Shown here: in pieces, positions 38,501 to 47,644 of the stretch
How the letters are laid out: every line of letters begins with the position of its first letter
How positions within the stretch are numbered: position 1 is the first letter of the stretch
Origin: an uncultured Bacteroidota bacterium
Lineage (GTDB): Bacteria > Bacteroidota > Bacteroidia > Bacteroidales > F082
DNA: 64,000 bases
Reading direction: 5' to 3'
Assembly (NCBI GenBank): GCA_903891085.1
Contig: CAITDJ010000138.1
Span: 41,762-105,761, forward strand
Position numbers and translations under genes: made by a program
The notes under the pieces: generated by a model
The model's database searches: none
Seen by the model: the letters and a program-made list of their open reading frames with translations, nothing else
What the model was told of the DNA's origin: nothing

Positions 38501-38582
38501 ATTTGTTATTCCGGCCGTTTACACATTCATTTCAAGCAAGCATGAGGCGAAAAACGATGAAATTGACAATGTGGTTTCATAA
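35499..38582 (+). CDS. RND (HAE1-type) efflux pump permease
   Basis: A 1027-residue inner-membrane proton/drug antiporter of the AcrB-like HAE1 family. It has the expected 12 transmembrane helices with two large periplasmic loops. Landmarks include the N-terminal RPVLATVMN, the proton-relay aspartates in GLVVDDGIVVTENI (TM4) and the symmetric GLVTKNGILIVEFAN in TM10. Likely substrates are hydrophobic drugs, bile salts or dyes, but specificity is not visible. Translationally coupled to the adaptor; the following outer membrane factor starts 22 bases after its stop. Confidence 0.97.
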   Translation: MNISALSLKRPVLATVMNIFIILFGIIGYYYLGVREYPAIDPPVITVRTSYIGANADIIESQITEPLEKSINGIPGIRTITSSSAVGSSNITVEFNLDADLETAANDVRDKVSQAVRNLPQDIDAPPVVTKSDANSDFIILMAVQSSTKGLMELSDYAENTLQNKFQTIAEVSAVNIVGQKRPAMRIWVDPNKLNSYNVAFNDITYVLKKENAEVPSGKIYGNKTELIIRTLGRLTTEKDFRDLIIREDSKGIVRLSDIAKVELGPEQYEHSWRLNGVSAVGVAIIPQPGANYINISNEFNKRLDEIKSTQQGSDIIFTTLIDNTSNVRKSLTEVKETLLIAILLVVMVIYLFFRSWMIAIRPLIDIPISLIATFFIMYIFGFSINILTLLAIVLATGLVVDDGIVVTENIFRKFERGMPIRKAALEGSKEIYFAVISTSITLAIVFLPVVFLQGFVGSLFREFGIVLASAVLISAFVSLTITPVLNVVLTRKNSKHGAFYNKTEPYFNSLENGYKNLLQRFIDLRWIAWVIVIVCLGLIFVVGNMLQSEIAPLEDKSQLRTMITGPEGASYDYMTKSTTELQNFILDSVPELDFAFISVPGYSSTGVNSGMGRIGLMPPSERERSQTEIGQDLTKKFLRFNNIRAFPVEEQTISVGLGSRGMQPVQFVIQNLDFEKLKSVIPEFLDAAKNDKTFQNVDVNMKFNKPEADIYIDRIKARELGLTVTDIADVLQSAFSGRRLDYFIMNGKQYQVITQVKLEDRQASEDILKLYVRNNKGMNISLASVLKVELNANPPTLFHYNRYKSATISASLTEGNTIGDGVDAMQAISEKLLDDTFQTSLSGPSRDYSESSSNTLFAFLLALVLIYLVLAAQFESFKDPFTIMLTVPLAIAGAVLSLWIFGQTINIFSEIGLIMLIGLVTKNGILIVEFANQKREQGIPIRQAVIEAASQRLRPILMTSLATSLGALPIALSLGSAATSRIPLGIVIVGGLMFSLILTLFVIPAVYTFISSKHEAKNDEIDNVVS

Positions 38583-38604
38583 TTTTTATCAAAGACAAAC
38601 CAAG

Positions 38605-39900
38605 ATGAAAAAGGTATTAATATATGTAATTCTTCTGTTTCCATTGATAGCCATGGCACAACAGCCTCTTACCATTGTAAATGCAATTGATATTGCAATA
38701 GTCAATAATTTCGATATCAGGATTGCGAAAAACAATACCGAAATAAGTAAGATAAATAATTCGTTCGGTGTTGCCGGTGGATTACCAACGGTGGGCATTA
38801 CAGCTTCTGATAATAATTCTTTGTATAATCTGGATCAGAAATTGAGCAGCGGGGTTGATATCACAAAGAGCAATGTAAGCACCAATTCTTTTAACTCGGG
38901 GTTAACAGCTAGCATGGTTTTGTTTAATGGTTTCAAAATTGTTGCCACCAGGGAGAAACTGAACCTGTTGCAAAGTCAGAGCGAACTGGAGCTGAATCAG
39001 CAGATACAGAATACCATCGCTGCCGTGATGGTTACCTATTACGATATTTTGAGGCAACAGCGTTACCTGCAGATCATTCAGAGTTCACTCGAAGTGTCTT
39101 CACAGGAACTCGACATTGTGAAAACGCGCATTATTGTTGGCATGGCCAATGATGCCGATCTGCTTCAAGCCCAAATGGACCTGAGTATGGCCGAACAAAA
39201 TATCCAAAGTCAGCAAGTGGTTATTGCACAGGAAAAAATCAATTTGCTTACGTTGATGGGCATGAAACAATTTTATGATGTAAACATCTACGACACCATT
39301 CTCATTGATCGCAACATCCGCAAGGATACCATTCTCAACTATCTTAAAAATAATCCACAATACCTTTCTGCTTCCCGGCAAATCAGAATAAACGAGCAGA
39401 TTGTGAAAGAGCTGAAAGCGCAGCGCTATCCATCAGTGCGGGTCAATACTGGTTACAATTTCATATACAACAGCAGTACGGCTGGTTTTAATCTTTTCAC
39501 GCAAAATTATGGTCCTGTGTTGGGTGCATCGTTGCAAATACCCATCTACAACGGAAAAATATACAGCTCACAGCAGCATGTTGCTTCATATAATGTCAAA
39601 AATTCAGCCTTGCAACAGGAAAGTTTATTCACCTCGTTGAAAGCCGATGCGCTGAAAACCTATCAATCCTATGAAAGTACACTGCAACAACTCGAAGCAC
39701 AACAAACCAATTATCAAAACGCTGAAAAATTGGTTAATTTAGTACTGCAACGTTTTCAGCTCAATCAGGCCACCATCCTCGATGTCAAAGCAGCCCGGGC
39801 AAGTTACGAAGGTGCTGGCTATATGCTTGTGAACCTGCAATATGCAGCCAAAATTGCTGAGATTGAACTGAAAAGACTGATTTATCAATTGGGATATTAG
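38605..39900 (+). CDS. TolC-type outer membrane efflux factor
   Basis: A 431-residue outer membrane channel of the RND efflux system. The start is placed at ATG 38605, which gives a clean signal peptide ending in AMAQQ; an in-frame start at 38503 would lie inside the pump gene and adds a non-signal extension. Two OEP repeats are present (about 25-215 and 225-425) with long helical heptad stretches. No N-terminal Cys, so it is not a lipoprotein. It completes a MarR-adaptor-pump-channel operon. Confidence 0.94.
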   Translation: MKKVLIYVILLFPLIAMAQQPLTIVNAIDIAIVNNFDIRIAKNNTEISKINNSFGVAGGLPTVGITASDNNSLYNLDQKLSSGVDITKSNVSTNSFNSGLTASMVLFNGFKIVATREKLNLLQSQSELELNQQIQNTIAAVMVTYYDILRQQRYLQIIQSSLEVSSQELDIVKTRIIVGMANDADLLQAQMDLSMAEQNIQSQQVVIAQEKINLLTLMGMKQFYDVNIYDTILIDRNIRKDTILNYLKNNPQYLSASRQIRINEQIVKELKAQRYPSVRVNTGYNFIYNSSTAGFNLFTQNYGPVLGASLQIPIYNGKIYSSQQHVASYNVKNSALQQESLFTSLKADALKTYQSYESTLQQLEAQQTNYQNAEKLVNLVLQRFQLNQATILDVKAARASYEGAGYMLVNLQYAAKIAEIELKRLIYQLGY

Positions 39901-40104
39901 CGTCTCCCATTGCTAACCATAATTGACAAGCGAAAATATTGCAGCGGATGTAAGTGATGAGAAAAAATTGAAAACATTTCAACATTACCCATTTTGTCCA
40001 TGCAGATTTATCCTGTCGTTGTAGTCACATTATTTTCCGTACAATATTGACGTTTTATTTTAATTATAATCCCGCCTAATAATAGGAATATCAGTATAAT
40101 TCAG

Positions 40105-40112
40105 TACGTTTG
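40105..40112 (+). promoter_or_regulatory. -7 element upstream of the C10 protease
   Basis: TACGTTTG followed by CAGCC matches TAnnTTTG and leaves a leader of about 14 bases before the ATG at 40132. The -33 region is not convincing. Confidence 0.4.
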
Positions 40113-40131
40113 CAGCCTCAAAATCATTAAC

Positions 40132-42252
40132 ATGAAAATTAAAATTCTACTGTCTGCTTTTCTATTCTTTTCTTTGCAAAGTGTAACCTTCTCAGCTGAG
40201 GTTGGTATTGACCTGGCGCGCAGCATCGCAAAAAAAGCCTATCTCGAAAAATCAGGATTCAATCAGGGAAGTGCGGTTCAGCAGAATGTAGTAATACAAG
40301 ATACCTACGTAAAGAAAGCCGGTGACACCGATTACTATTTTGTATTTACATTTGAAAAAAGTGGTTTTGTCATTGTGTCGGCCGACGATGTATTGCCTCC
40401 GGTACTTGGCTATTCAATTGAAAATTCCTATATCGAACAAGATCAACCTGACTCCTATCGCAATTTCATGCAATCTTATTGCGATGCAGTAAATTACATA
40501 AGAAATAACAATATTACACAGACTGAAGAAACGCATCAGTTATGGGATCAATTCCTGACTGATGAAAATGAAACACCTGCAAAAAACACAGAAACCCGTG
40601 CAGTGGAACCTTTGCTATCAAGCACCTGGGATCAGGGTTCATTATACAACCTATACTGTCCGGTCGATGCAGCCGGTCCGGGCGGCCATGTTTATGCCGG
40701 ATGTGTTGCTACAGCCATGGCTCAGGTAATGTATTACTGGCGATATCCGCTACAGGGAATCGGTTCACATAGTTATTATTATCCGCCTTACGGAAATTTA
40801 TCAGCCAATTTTGGGGCAACAACCTACGATTGGGAAAAGATGCAGAACGCTATTGATAACGCCAGTCCCGATGCCATTGCATTATTACAATACCATTGCG
40901 GTGTGGCGGTCGACATGATGTATGCTCCTGATGGATCAGGTGCTTATAGTTATGATGTACCCTACGCCATTGAACACTATTTTGGCTACTCTTCCGAAAG
41001 TTATTATACATGGAAAGACGATCATTCGAACAGTGCGTGGATCAACTTACTGAAGGCAAATATCGATGACAGCTGGCCAATTTACTATTCCGGACATAGC
41101 ACAGCAGGCGGACATGCATTTGTTTGTGACGGGTATCAGGACGATTCCTTCCATTTCAATTTCGGATGGAGCGGTTCCTCTAACGGTTACTATACACTGT
41201 TATCAGTTAATGGATTCAATCAGGATCAGGGTGCTGTACTCGATATCCACCCGGGAACGAATTATCCGTATTATTGCACCGGCGACCATCTGCTGACCAA
41301 TATCAGCGGCTCTTTCGAAGATGGCAGCAGTCCAGACGATGTATACGAAAACAATATCAACTGTTCCTGGTTGATATCGCCACAAACGGCTGAAGATTCG
41401 ATCAGCAAAATCGAACTTGATTTTGTAAACTTCGAAACAGATATCAACGATTATGTGACCATTTATGACGGTTCAACTGCGGCTGCCAGTATTCTCGCTC
41501 AGTTTTCGGGAAATGAAATCCCAGCCAACATTTTCTCTACTGGAAATGAGATGCTGGTGGTTTTTACTACCAACGGTTCAGTTGAAGCAAAAGGCTGGCT
41601 TGTAGAATACACTGCCTTTACCCCTGAATTTTGTCAGGGTATGATAACATTGAATGATTCAGAAGGCACCCTGACCGATGGAAGCGGAACCTTTAATTAC
41701 CATAACAATTCAGTTTGTATGTGGCAGATAACGCCTCCCGGCGGTGAAGCTGTCACCTTAAGTTTTACAGCATTCGACACTGAAAATAATTCCGATAAAC
41801 TTCGTGTTTATGACCTGGAATCTCAAGAGTTGCTGGCCGAGTATTCAGGTACCTACAGTGCAGCGAATTTACCTGAACCTGTTACCGCCGTGAGCGGTCA
41901 GATGTTTGTGACATTCTCCACCAATTCGTCAACAACCAAACAAGGTTGGAGTGCGGCATATACCAATGATCTCACTGGAATCGCAGACAACAACAACAAT
42001 TCCGGTCGTTTCAGAATCTATCCCAATCCGGCAAAAGAAAAAATCACCCTTGAGTTTGTTACCGAGCAGAAGAATCCGGTTGGTTTCCGGTTAATGAACC
42101 TGCTTGGTCAAACCATCATGAGTCAGACAATCACAAATGTTTCGGAGAGTAAAATGAAAGAAATCGGATTGGTTGGTGTTCGTCCCGGCATCTATTTAAT
42201 TCAACTTACCGATCAAACCACAGCATTAACGCAACGGATCGTTATTGAATAA
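40132..42252 (+). CDS. Secreted C10 (streptopain-like) cysteine protease with T9SS sorting domain
   Basis: A 706-residue exported protease. The signal peptide ends near TFSAE; a Spi-type inhibitory propeptide runs from about 22 to 130. The C10 catalytic domain follows with nucleophile Cys191 in YAGCVATAMAQVMYYW and general base His328 in GGHAFVCDGYQ, ending with the HFNFGWSG signature. Two CUB-like domains (about 382-500 and 502-610, each with CXW and DYVTIYDG-like strands) come next. The last 80 residues are a Por secretion (T9SS type A) sorting domain beginning FRIYPNPAKEKITLEF. It should be exported by Sec, moved by T9SS and matured by propeptide loss. It is a probable surface protein-degrading enzyme. 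Confidence 0.94.
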   Translation: MKIKILLSAFLFFSLQSVTFSAEVGIDLARSIAKKAYLEKSGFNQGSAVQQNVVIQDTYVKKAGDTDYYFVFTFEKSGFVIVSADDVLPPVLGYSIENSYIEQDQPDSYRNFMQSYCDAVNYIRNNNITQTEETHQLWDQFLTDENETPAKNTETRAVEPLLSSTWDQGSLYNLYCPVDAAGPGGHVYAGCVATAMAQVMYYWRYPLQGIGSHSYYYPPYGNLSANFGATTYDWEKMQNAIDNASPDAIALLQYHCGVAVDMMYAPDGSGAYSYDVPYAIEHYFGYSSESYYTWKDDHSNSAWINLLKANIDDSWPIYYSGHSTAGGHAFVCDGYQDDSFHFNFGWSGSSNGYYTLLSVNGFNQDQGAVLDIHPGTNYPYYCTGDHLLTNISGSFEDGSSPDDVYENNINCSWLISPQTAEDSISKIELDFVNFETDINDYVTIYDGSTAAASILAQFSGNEIPANIFSTGNEMLVVFTTNGSVEAKGWLVEYTAFTPEFCQGMITLNDSEGTLTDGSGTFNYHNNSVCMWQITPPGGEAVTLSFTAFDTENNSDKLRVYDLESQELLAEYSGTYSAANLPEPVTAVSGQMFVTFSTNSSTTKQGWSAAYTNDLTGIADNNNNSGRFRIYPNPAKEKITLEFVTEQKNPVGFRLMNLLGQTIMSQTITNVSESKMKEIGLVGVRPGIYLIQLTDQTTALTQRIVIE

Positions 42253-42353
42253 TGTAATGCTGCTTATTTACAGGTCCTTTTTAATTCAATGACAGAGTCG
42301 TTCAATTAATCATTTCGAATTACTTGATTTTCATTGTATTTCTTTAGTATCGT

Positions 42354-42935
42354 ATGGCTGACAGGATAAACAATATCAACTTTACTTTATCTTTGCGCGG
42401 CATGAAAGGACTAGGTAACAGTATTGCCATATTACTCTGTGGATTATTTCTCTATAATTCCATGGGTTACATATTCGTAAATTCGGCGATACGCTCGAAC
42501 CTAAAAAAACAGGTTTTTGCCGAAATATGTAAGCTACCCGATGAATTTCTTGTTCCTATCACACTCCACAACACCGACAAAGGAAAACTGATTATCGAAA
42601 AGAACCGCATCGAGATCAAACTCAATGGCCGTATGTTCGACGTGGTGAAAATGAAAGCCAGTGCTGACAGCATTACCTATTATTGCGTCAGGGATATTAA
42701 AGAAGAGCAGCTGATTCGTAAAATGAGTCTGCTCAATCAGCGCCATGAGACCAACAGGCCAGTGCGCAAATCTACCGGGCAGCTTATCGACCACCTTATC
42801 AAAATTGCATTGGTTCAACAACAAAATCAACTGACAGGATATGCCTTGACTATAACACATCATATCATGGAAATACCTGATTATCTGTCGCCAACAATCC
42901 ATATTACAGTCCCTCCCCCACAATTTCTTAGTTAA
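42354..42935 (+). CDS. Unknown membrane-anchored protein upstream of a TonB receptor
   Basis: A 193-residue protein that I do not recognise. One hydrophobic segment near residues 22-44 could be a signal anchor; the rest is soluble, with a β-rich middle and a helical stretch near 130-155. A strong -7-like element, TATCTTTGCG (42388-42397), lies inside the annotated N-terminus. This makes the second in-frame ATG at 42402 (177 residues, MKGLGNSIAI) or a later one a plausible true start. It is 124 bases upstream of the haem-type receptor and may assist it, but there is no direct evidence. Confidence 0.65.
   Translation: MADRINNINFTLSLRGMKGLGNSIAILLCGLFLYNSMGYIFVNSAIRSNLKKQVFAEICKLPDEFLVPITLHNTDKGKLIIEKNRIEIKLNGRMFDVVKMKASADSITYYCVRDIKEEQLIRKMSLLNQRHETNRPVRKSTGQLIDHLIKIALVQQQNQLTGYALTITHHIMEIPDYLSPTIHITVPPPQFLS
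42388..42395 (+). promoter_or_regulatory. Internal -7-like element in the unknown gene
   Basis: TATCTTTG followed by CGCGGC matches the Bacteroidota -7 consensus. Transcription from it would begin near the ATG at 42402 and exclude the ATG at 42354. Confidence 0.4.
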
Positions 42936-43001
42936 CTATTTTTATTGAGCGCCTGAAATTTTATCCCATCACAGGGGTGAAAGTTTCATTCTATTCAATC
43001 G

Positions 43002-43017
43002 GAATACGGCTGTATTC
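43002..43017. promoter_or_regulatory. Inverted repeat upstream of the TonB receptor
   Basis: GAATAC and its complement GTATTC flank a GGCT centre, 43 bases before the receptor start. It could be a regulator site or a small hairpin in the leader. No Fur-box match was forced on it. Confidence 0.3.
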
Positions 43018-43059
43018 TATTGATGTTACCTATTAAGCAATTAAACAGAGAAATTAACG

Positions 43060-45480
43060 ATGAAAAAAAATATATTTAGTCTGAGTCTGATATTACTATC
43101 GATGATATTGAACGCTCAGCAAATTAATGTACTTGACCGTTCAACCCTGCAACCGGTGAGTAATTGCCTCATTATGAACCAGAAAAATACCCTTACTTCA
43201 GCAACTGATAACAAAGGTATTGCCGACATTTCGGCATTCAGCGCAACTGATTCGCTCATTTTCAGGCATCTTACTTATCAAACAGAAATAACAAGCAAAC
43301 AGGATTTAAAAAAGGAAAATTATGTGCTTTACCTTACTACTGCCGTAATAAACCTCAATGAAGTCGTGTTTTCAGCAAACAAGATTGAAGAGAAAAACAG
43401 TGACCTGGCCACTCGGATTGATATCATTCCTGCACGTGCTATCGAGTTTAATAGTCCGCAAACATCAGCAGATCTGCTTCTTCAATCGGGCAAAGTTTTT
43501 GTTCAGCAAAGTCAGCTTGGAGCCGGAAGTCCAATCATACGTGGCATGGAAACAAATCGGGTGTTGCTGGTGGTCGATGGTGTTCGTATGAACAACGCCA
43601 TTTACCGTGCTGGGCACCTCCAAAATGTTGTTACAATCGATCCAAACATGCTCGAACGTGTTGAAATACTTCATGGTCCGGGTTCGGTTATTTATGGCAG
43701 CGACGCCATGGGTGGGGTCATGCATTTCTATTCAAAAAAACCGACTTTATCCACCAATGATAAGATTTTCACCTCAGGAAGTGCATTTGTGCGTTATGCT
43801 TCGGCCGCCAATGAAAAGGCCGGAAGTATGAATTTGAACGTAGGCTGGAAAAAGTTTGGCGTGATAGTTAGCGGTACTTTTAAAGATATCAGCGACCTTC
43901 GCGAAGGGAAAAACCGTGATTCCAACTATGGCGATTGGGGAAAAAGCATGTATTATGCTGATCGAATTGATGGTGTTGATACGATGATGGTGAACAACGA
44001 TCCACTGGTTCAGAAAAACTCCGGTTATTCACAATATGACTTGATGGCCAAAGCTATCTGGAAACCCAACATCGATCATGAAGTTACCTTGAACCTGCAA
44101 TTATCCAATTCAAGTGATGTTCCGCGGTATGACAGGCTGACCGAGTTTTCGGGCGGAAAACTGAAATATGCCGAATGGTATTATGGTCCGCAAACACGTG
44201 CATTGGCATCTTTAAGAAGCGAATGGCTCAAGGAAACGAAGCTATACAATAATGCTTCTGTCATGGTATCGTATCAGAATATCAGTGAAGACCGCATCAG
44301 CCGCAGTTTCGGAAAAAGTAAAAAGAAACATCAGGAAGAAACTGTTGACATACTTGCTTTTAACGCCGATTTCATGAAGGATATCTTCACAAATTCGGAA
44401 CTACGCTATGGTATTGAGGCAAATGCTAACCTGGTTGATTCGAAAGCATACAACGAGAAAATTACGGACGGAACCATCACCAACGATGTCGCTACACGCT
44501 ACCCTGATGGTGGCGACCGGATGACGACCTTTGCAGGCTATGCTTCCAACAACTGGGAAATTAGTGAAAAATTGATTTTTTCACAAGGGATCCGTTTGAG
44601 TAATGTTTCCCTTTTGGCAAAATACACGCCTGAAATGCTTGAAATAACCAAATTTCCCTATTTCGAAGATATCACGCAGAACAATACAGCGTTAAACGGA
44701 AGTCTGGGTTTGGTATTTTTAGCTTCGAACGGATGGAGAATCGCCACCAATCTTTCAAGTGGGTTCAGGGCACCGAACATCGACGACATCACTAAACTTA
44801 ACGATTCGAACAGCGCTGATCAGTTGCTGATGGTTCCCAATCCCGACCTAAAACCAGAATATTCCTATAACGGAGAATTAACCATCGAAAAATCTTTCGA
44901 TAGTAAGTTTCAAATGGGCGTAACTGGGTTCTATACCCTACTTAAAGATGCACTAGTCAGTCGTCCTTTTCAATATAATGGTCAGGATTCTGTCATGTTC
45001 GATGGCGTATTATGCGGAGTTAAGGCACTACAGAATGCCGAAAAAGCCTTGATCTATGGTGTTGAAGCCAGTCTGACTGCTTCTTTGACGAGCTATCTGT
45101 CACTTTCAAGTGATTTGACTTATACTTATGGCCATGTCACCGATGAAGATGTTCCGTTGGATCATATTCCTCCCGTTTTTGGTCTTACATCACTTAAGCT
45201 TGACCTGACCAAATTCACAGCCGAATTTTATGCAAGATATACAGGTTGGAAAAAAATCGAAGATTACAGTCCGAGTGGTGAAGACAATGAAACCTATGCC
45301 ACCATTGATGGCATGCCTTCATGGATGACACTCAATCTGCGTGCTTCCTACCAGTTTAACAAATACCTGAACGTGCAGGCAGGTCTCGAAAACATCCTCG
45401 ACAAGCATTACAGGCTTTTTGCAAGCGGAATCAGTGCCCCGGGCAGAAATGCCATCCTGAGTTTAAGATGTAATTTCTAA
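43060..45480 (+). CDS. TonB-dependent receptor, haem/haemoglobin type
   Basis: An 806-residue outer membrane receptor. Signal peptide ends near LNAQQ; a carboxypeptidase-D-like regulatory domain (about 20-105) comes before the plug (about 110-230) and a 22-strand barrel. The plug has GSPIIRGMETNRVLLVVDGVRMNN and GPGSVIYGSDAMGGV, and the barrel has FRAPNIDDITKLND and NPDLKPEYSYNGEL, features of the haemoglobin/transferrin/lactoferrin receptor family. The C-terminus ends in an aromatic residue, as needed for barrel assembly. It probably takes up haem or iron complexes; no haem-degradation genes are adjacent. Confidence 0.9.
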   Translation: MKKNIFSLSLILLSMILNAQQINVLDRSTLQPVSNCLIMNQKNTLTSATDNKGIADISAFSATDSLIFRHLTYQTEITSKQDLKKENYVLYLTTAVINLNEVVFSANKIEEKNSDLATRIDIIPARAIEFNSPQTSADLLLQSGKVFVQQSQLGAGSPIIRGMETNRVLLVVDGVRMNNAIYRAGHLQNVVTIDPNMLERVEILHGPGSVIYGSDAMGGVMHFYSKKPTLSTNDKIFTSGSAFVRYASAANEKAGSMNLNVGWKKFGVIVSGTFKDISDLREGKNRDSNYGDWGKSMYYADRIDGVDTMMVNNDPLVQKNSGYSQYDLMAKAIWKPNIDHEVTLNLQLSNSSDVPRYDRLTEFSGGKLKYAEWYYGPQTRALASLRSEWLKETKLYNNASVMVSYQNISEDRISRSFGKSKKKHQEETVDILAFNADFMKDIFTNSELRYGIEANANLVDSKAYNEKITDGTITNDVATRYPDGGDRMTTFAGYASNNWEISEKLIFSQGIRLSNVSLLAKYTPEMLEITKFPYFEDITQNNTALNGSLGLVFLASNGWRIATNLSSGFRAPNIDDITKLNDSNSADQLLMVPNPDLKPEYSYNGELTIEKSFDSKFQMGVTGFYTLLKDALVSRPFQYNGQDSVMFDGVLCGVKALQNAEKALIYGVEASLTASLTSYLSLSSDLTYTYGHVTDEDVPLDHIPPVFGLTSLKLDLTKFTAEFYARYTGWKKIEDYSPSGEDNETYATIDGMPSWMTLNLRASYQFNKYLNVQAGLENILDKHYRLFASGISAPGRNAILSLRCNF

Positions 45481-45500
45481 TAATGGCGTATTATCAAATC

Positions 45501-45537
45501 AAAAGAGGCTGCCTCAATACCTGAGACAGCCTCTTTT
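45501..45537. terminator. Bidirectional terminator between the TonB receptor and sucC
   Basis: A 16-bp stem (AAAAGAGGCTGCCTCA with TGAGACAGCCTCTTTT, one C-A mismatch) with loop ATACC. It has A-tracts and T-tracts on both sides, so it can end transcription from either strand. Confidence 0.88.
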
Positions 45538-45561
45538 AATATATTTATGTTGTAAGTAATT

Positions 45562-46752
45562 TTATTTCAACACTTCATTCACCAGCTTGGCAGCATCCTG
45601 CAACTGAATGGCAGAAAACACTTTCAAACCTGATTCGTCGATTAGTTTCTTCCCTTCGGCCGCATTGGTTCCCTGCAAACGCACAATAATCGGAACCTTG
45701 ATTTCGCCGATATTGTTATAAGCATCCACGATTCCCTGGGCAACGCGGTCGCAACGCACGATTCCACCAAAAATATTGACAAGAATGGCTTTCACATTCG
45801 GGTCTTTTAAAATAATACGGAATGCTTCTTCAACACGTTTGGCATTGGCAGTACCACCTACATCGAGGAAATTGGCAGGATCGCCACCTGACATTTTTAT
45901 CATATCCATTGTTGCCATAGCAAGACCGGCGCCGTTAACCATGCAACCAACATTTCCATCAAGTTTAACAAAATTCAGGTCATATTTACTGGCTTCCACT
46001 TCAATCGGATCTTCTTCGGTGAGATCGCGCATAGCAGCGATATCACGGTGGCGAAACAAGGCATTGTTGTCGATTGTTACCTTGGCATCCGCAGCAAACA
46101 CACGGTCGTCAGCGGCTTTTATCACCGGATTTATTTCAAACATACTGGCATCTGATCCCAAGAAGGCATCATACAATGCCTGCACAAACTTCACCATCTC
46201 TTTAAAGGCAATGCCTGACAATCCCAGGTTAAAGGCAATCTGTCGTGCCTGAAATCCCTGAAGACCAACCACAGGGTCGATCTCTTCATGGAAAATCAAT
46301 TCCGGTGTTTCTTCAGCTACATGCTCAATATCCATACCACCACGGGGTGAATACATAATCATATTTCGACCGGTATTACGGTTCAGGAGAACGCTCATAT
46401 AAATTTCACGCACATCCGAGGTGCCGGCATAGTATATATTCTGCTCAATCAAAATCCGGCGAACAAATTTCCCTTCGGCTTTTGTTTGCGGTGTAATCAG
46501 GGTCATACCGAGAATCTGACCAGCATACAATTCCACTTCGGCCAATGATTTTGCGATTTTTACGCCACCGCCTTTACCACGTCCACCAGCGTGAATCTGG
46601 GCTTTTACAGCCCAACGGTCGGAACCGGTTTTCTGTTGTATTTCTTTGGCAGCTTCCACTGCATCGGCACGACTGTCGGCTACAATACCCAATGGTACTG
46701 AAACTCCATAGCTACTTAATATCTGCTTTCCCTGAAACTCGTGTAAATTCAT
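45562..46752 (-). CDS. sucC: Succinyl-CoA synthetase (ADP-forming) beta subunit
   Basis: A 396-residue SucC subunit of the TCA-cycle enzyme that converts succinyl-CoA to succinate with ATP or GTP formation. The N-terminal ATP-grasp (1-235) begins MNLHEFQGKQILSSYGVSVP and has the QIHAGGRGKGGGV loop; the C-terminal ligase domain includes GLAMATMDMIKMSGG and NIFGGIVRCD. Complete. The alpha subunit gene sucD is not adjacent. A possible -7 element TAACTTTG lies on the minus strand at 46782-46789. Confidence 0.97.
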   Translation of the reverse strand: MNLHEFQGKQILSSYGVSVPLGIVADSRADAVEAAKEIQQKTGSDRWAVKAQIHAGGRGKGGGVKIAKSLAEVELYAGQILGMTLITPQTKAEGKFVRRILIEQNIYYAGTSDVREIYMSVLLNRNTGRNMIMYSPRGGMDIEHVAEETPELIFHEEIDPVVGLQGFQARQIAFNLGLSGIAFKEMVKFVQALYDAFLGSDASMFEINPVIKAADDRVFAADAKVTIDNNALFRHRDIAAMRDLTEEDPIEVEASKYDLNFVKLDGNVGCMVNGAGLAMATMDMIKMSGGDPANFLDVGGTANAKRVEEAFRIILKDPNVKAILVNIFGGIVRCDRVAQGIVDAYNNIGEIKVPIIVRLQGTNAAEGKKLIDESGLKVFSAIQLQDAAKLVNEVLK

Positions 46753-46781
46753 AGTAAATTAGGTTTGTAAAGAATTCATGA

Positions 46782-46789
46782 CAAAGTTA
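46782..46789 (-). promoter_or_regulatory. -7-like element of sucC
   Basis: TAACTTTG on the minus strand matches TAnnTTTG about 30 bases before the sucC start. No TTG at the usual -33 spacing was found. Confidence 0.35.
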
Positions 46790-46904
46790 TAAAATAACTC
46801 AAATCACCCTAGTCATTTGTATGATTCGTAAGAAAATAATTAGGTAAATACATATTGATAATGCTTGGTCAAAGCAGGAATGCGCGGGCAATTCTGTTTT
46901 TTCC

Positions 46905-46912
46905 TACTTTTG
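46905..46912 (+). promoter_or_regulatory. -7 element of the lolD-like gene
   Basis: TACTTTTG followed by CGG matches the consensus and sits 18 bases before ATG 46930. It therefore decides against the longer in-frame start at 46855. Confidence 0.45.
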
Positions 46913-46929
46913 CGGTCACAATTGACAAT

Positions 46930-47598
46930 ATGATACAGGCAAGCGGCATTTTTAAATCTTTTGGAAAACTGAACGTTATCAAAGGTGTTGATATTCAGAT
47001 AGCCACATCCGAAATCGTTTCAATCGTCGGGGCATCAGGTGCCGGCAAATCGACGCTGCTACATATTATCGGGACCATAGAAAACGCTGATGCAGGAAGC
47101 ATTACTATTGATAACACAGAGGTGAGCAAACTAAGCCAAAATTCTCTGGCCGGATTCAGAAACCGGAAAATAGGCTTTGTCTTTCAGTTTCACCACCTGC
47201 TGCCCGAGTTTACCGCCATCGAAAATATTTGTATTCCGGCATTTATCGCCGGCGATTCAAAAGAAAAAGCCACAAAAGAAGCCATGAAGCTTCTCGCTTA
47301 TTTAAATCTTACCAATCGGGCTGATCATAAACCATCGGAGCTTTCGGGAGGTGAACAGCAGCGTGTTGCCGTTGCCCGCGCCCTGATCAACAAACCGGCT
47401 GTGGTGCTTGCCGATGAACCTTCGGGTAACCTCGATTCAAATTCTGCCTCCGAATTGCATCAGCTTTTCTTTAAACTTCGTGACGAATTTGGCCAGACTT
47501 TCGTCATTGTCACCCATAATCCTGAATTAGCTGCCATGGCCGACCGTAAACTAACCATCACCGACGGTAAAATCAGTAGTATTTCTGTTTCACAATAA
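46930..47598 (+). CDS. lolD: LolD/MacB-type ABC transporter ATP-binding protein
   Basis: A 222-residue ABC ATPase. Walker A is GASGAGKST, the Q-loop is [10 protein letters not shown], the signature is [15 protein letters not shown], Walker B is [12 protein letters not shown] and the switch His is in VTHN. The sequence type is that of LolD, which drives lipoprotein release, and MacB-like exporters. Start at 46930 is chosen because a promoter element lies inside the longer ORF. The membrane partner (LolC/E or FtsX-like) is not adjacent, as is common in this phylum. Confidence 0.88.
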   Translation: MIQASGIFKSFGKLNVIKGVDIQIATSEIVSIVGASGAGKSTLLHIIGTIENADAGSITIDNTEVSKLSQNSLAGFRNRKIGFVFQFHHLLPEFTAIENICIPAFIAGDSKEKATKEAMKLLAYLNLTNRADHKPSELSGGEQQRVAVARALINKPAVVLADEPSGNLDSNSASELHQLFFKLRDEFGQTFVIVTHNPELAAMADRKLTITDGKISSISVSQ

Positions 47599-47644
47599 AT
47601 CAGACACTTATCCGTTCAACCACCATTATATTTTTATACAGAAT

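Noticed and set aside
38503..38604. Longer start of the TolC-like protein
   Set aside because: It overlaps the pump gene and puts a charged stretch before the signal peptide; ATG 38605 fits an exported protein.
46855..46929. Longer start of the LolD-like ATPase
   Set aside because: The -7 promoter element at 46905 is inside this extension and the family begins near MIQASG.
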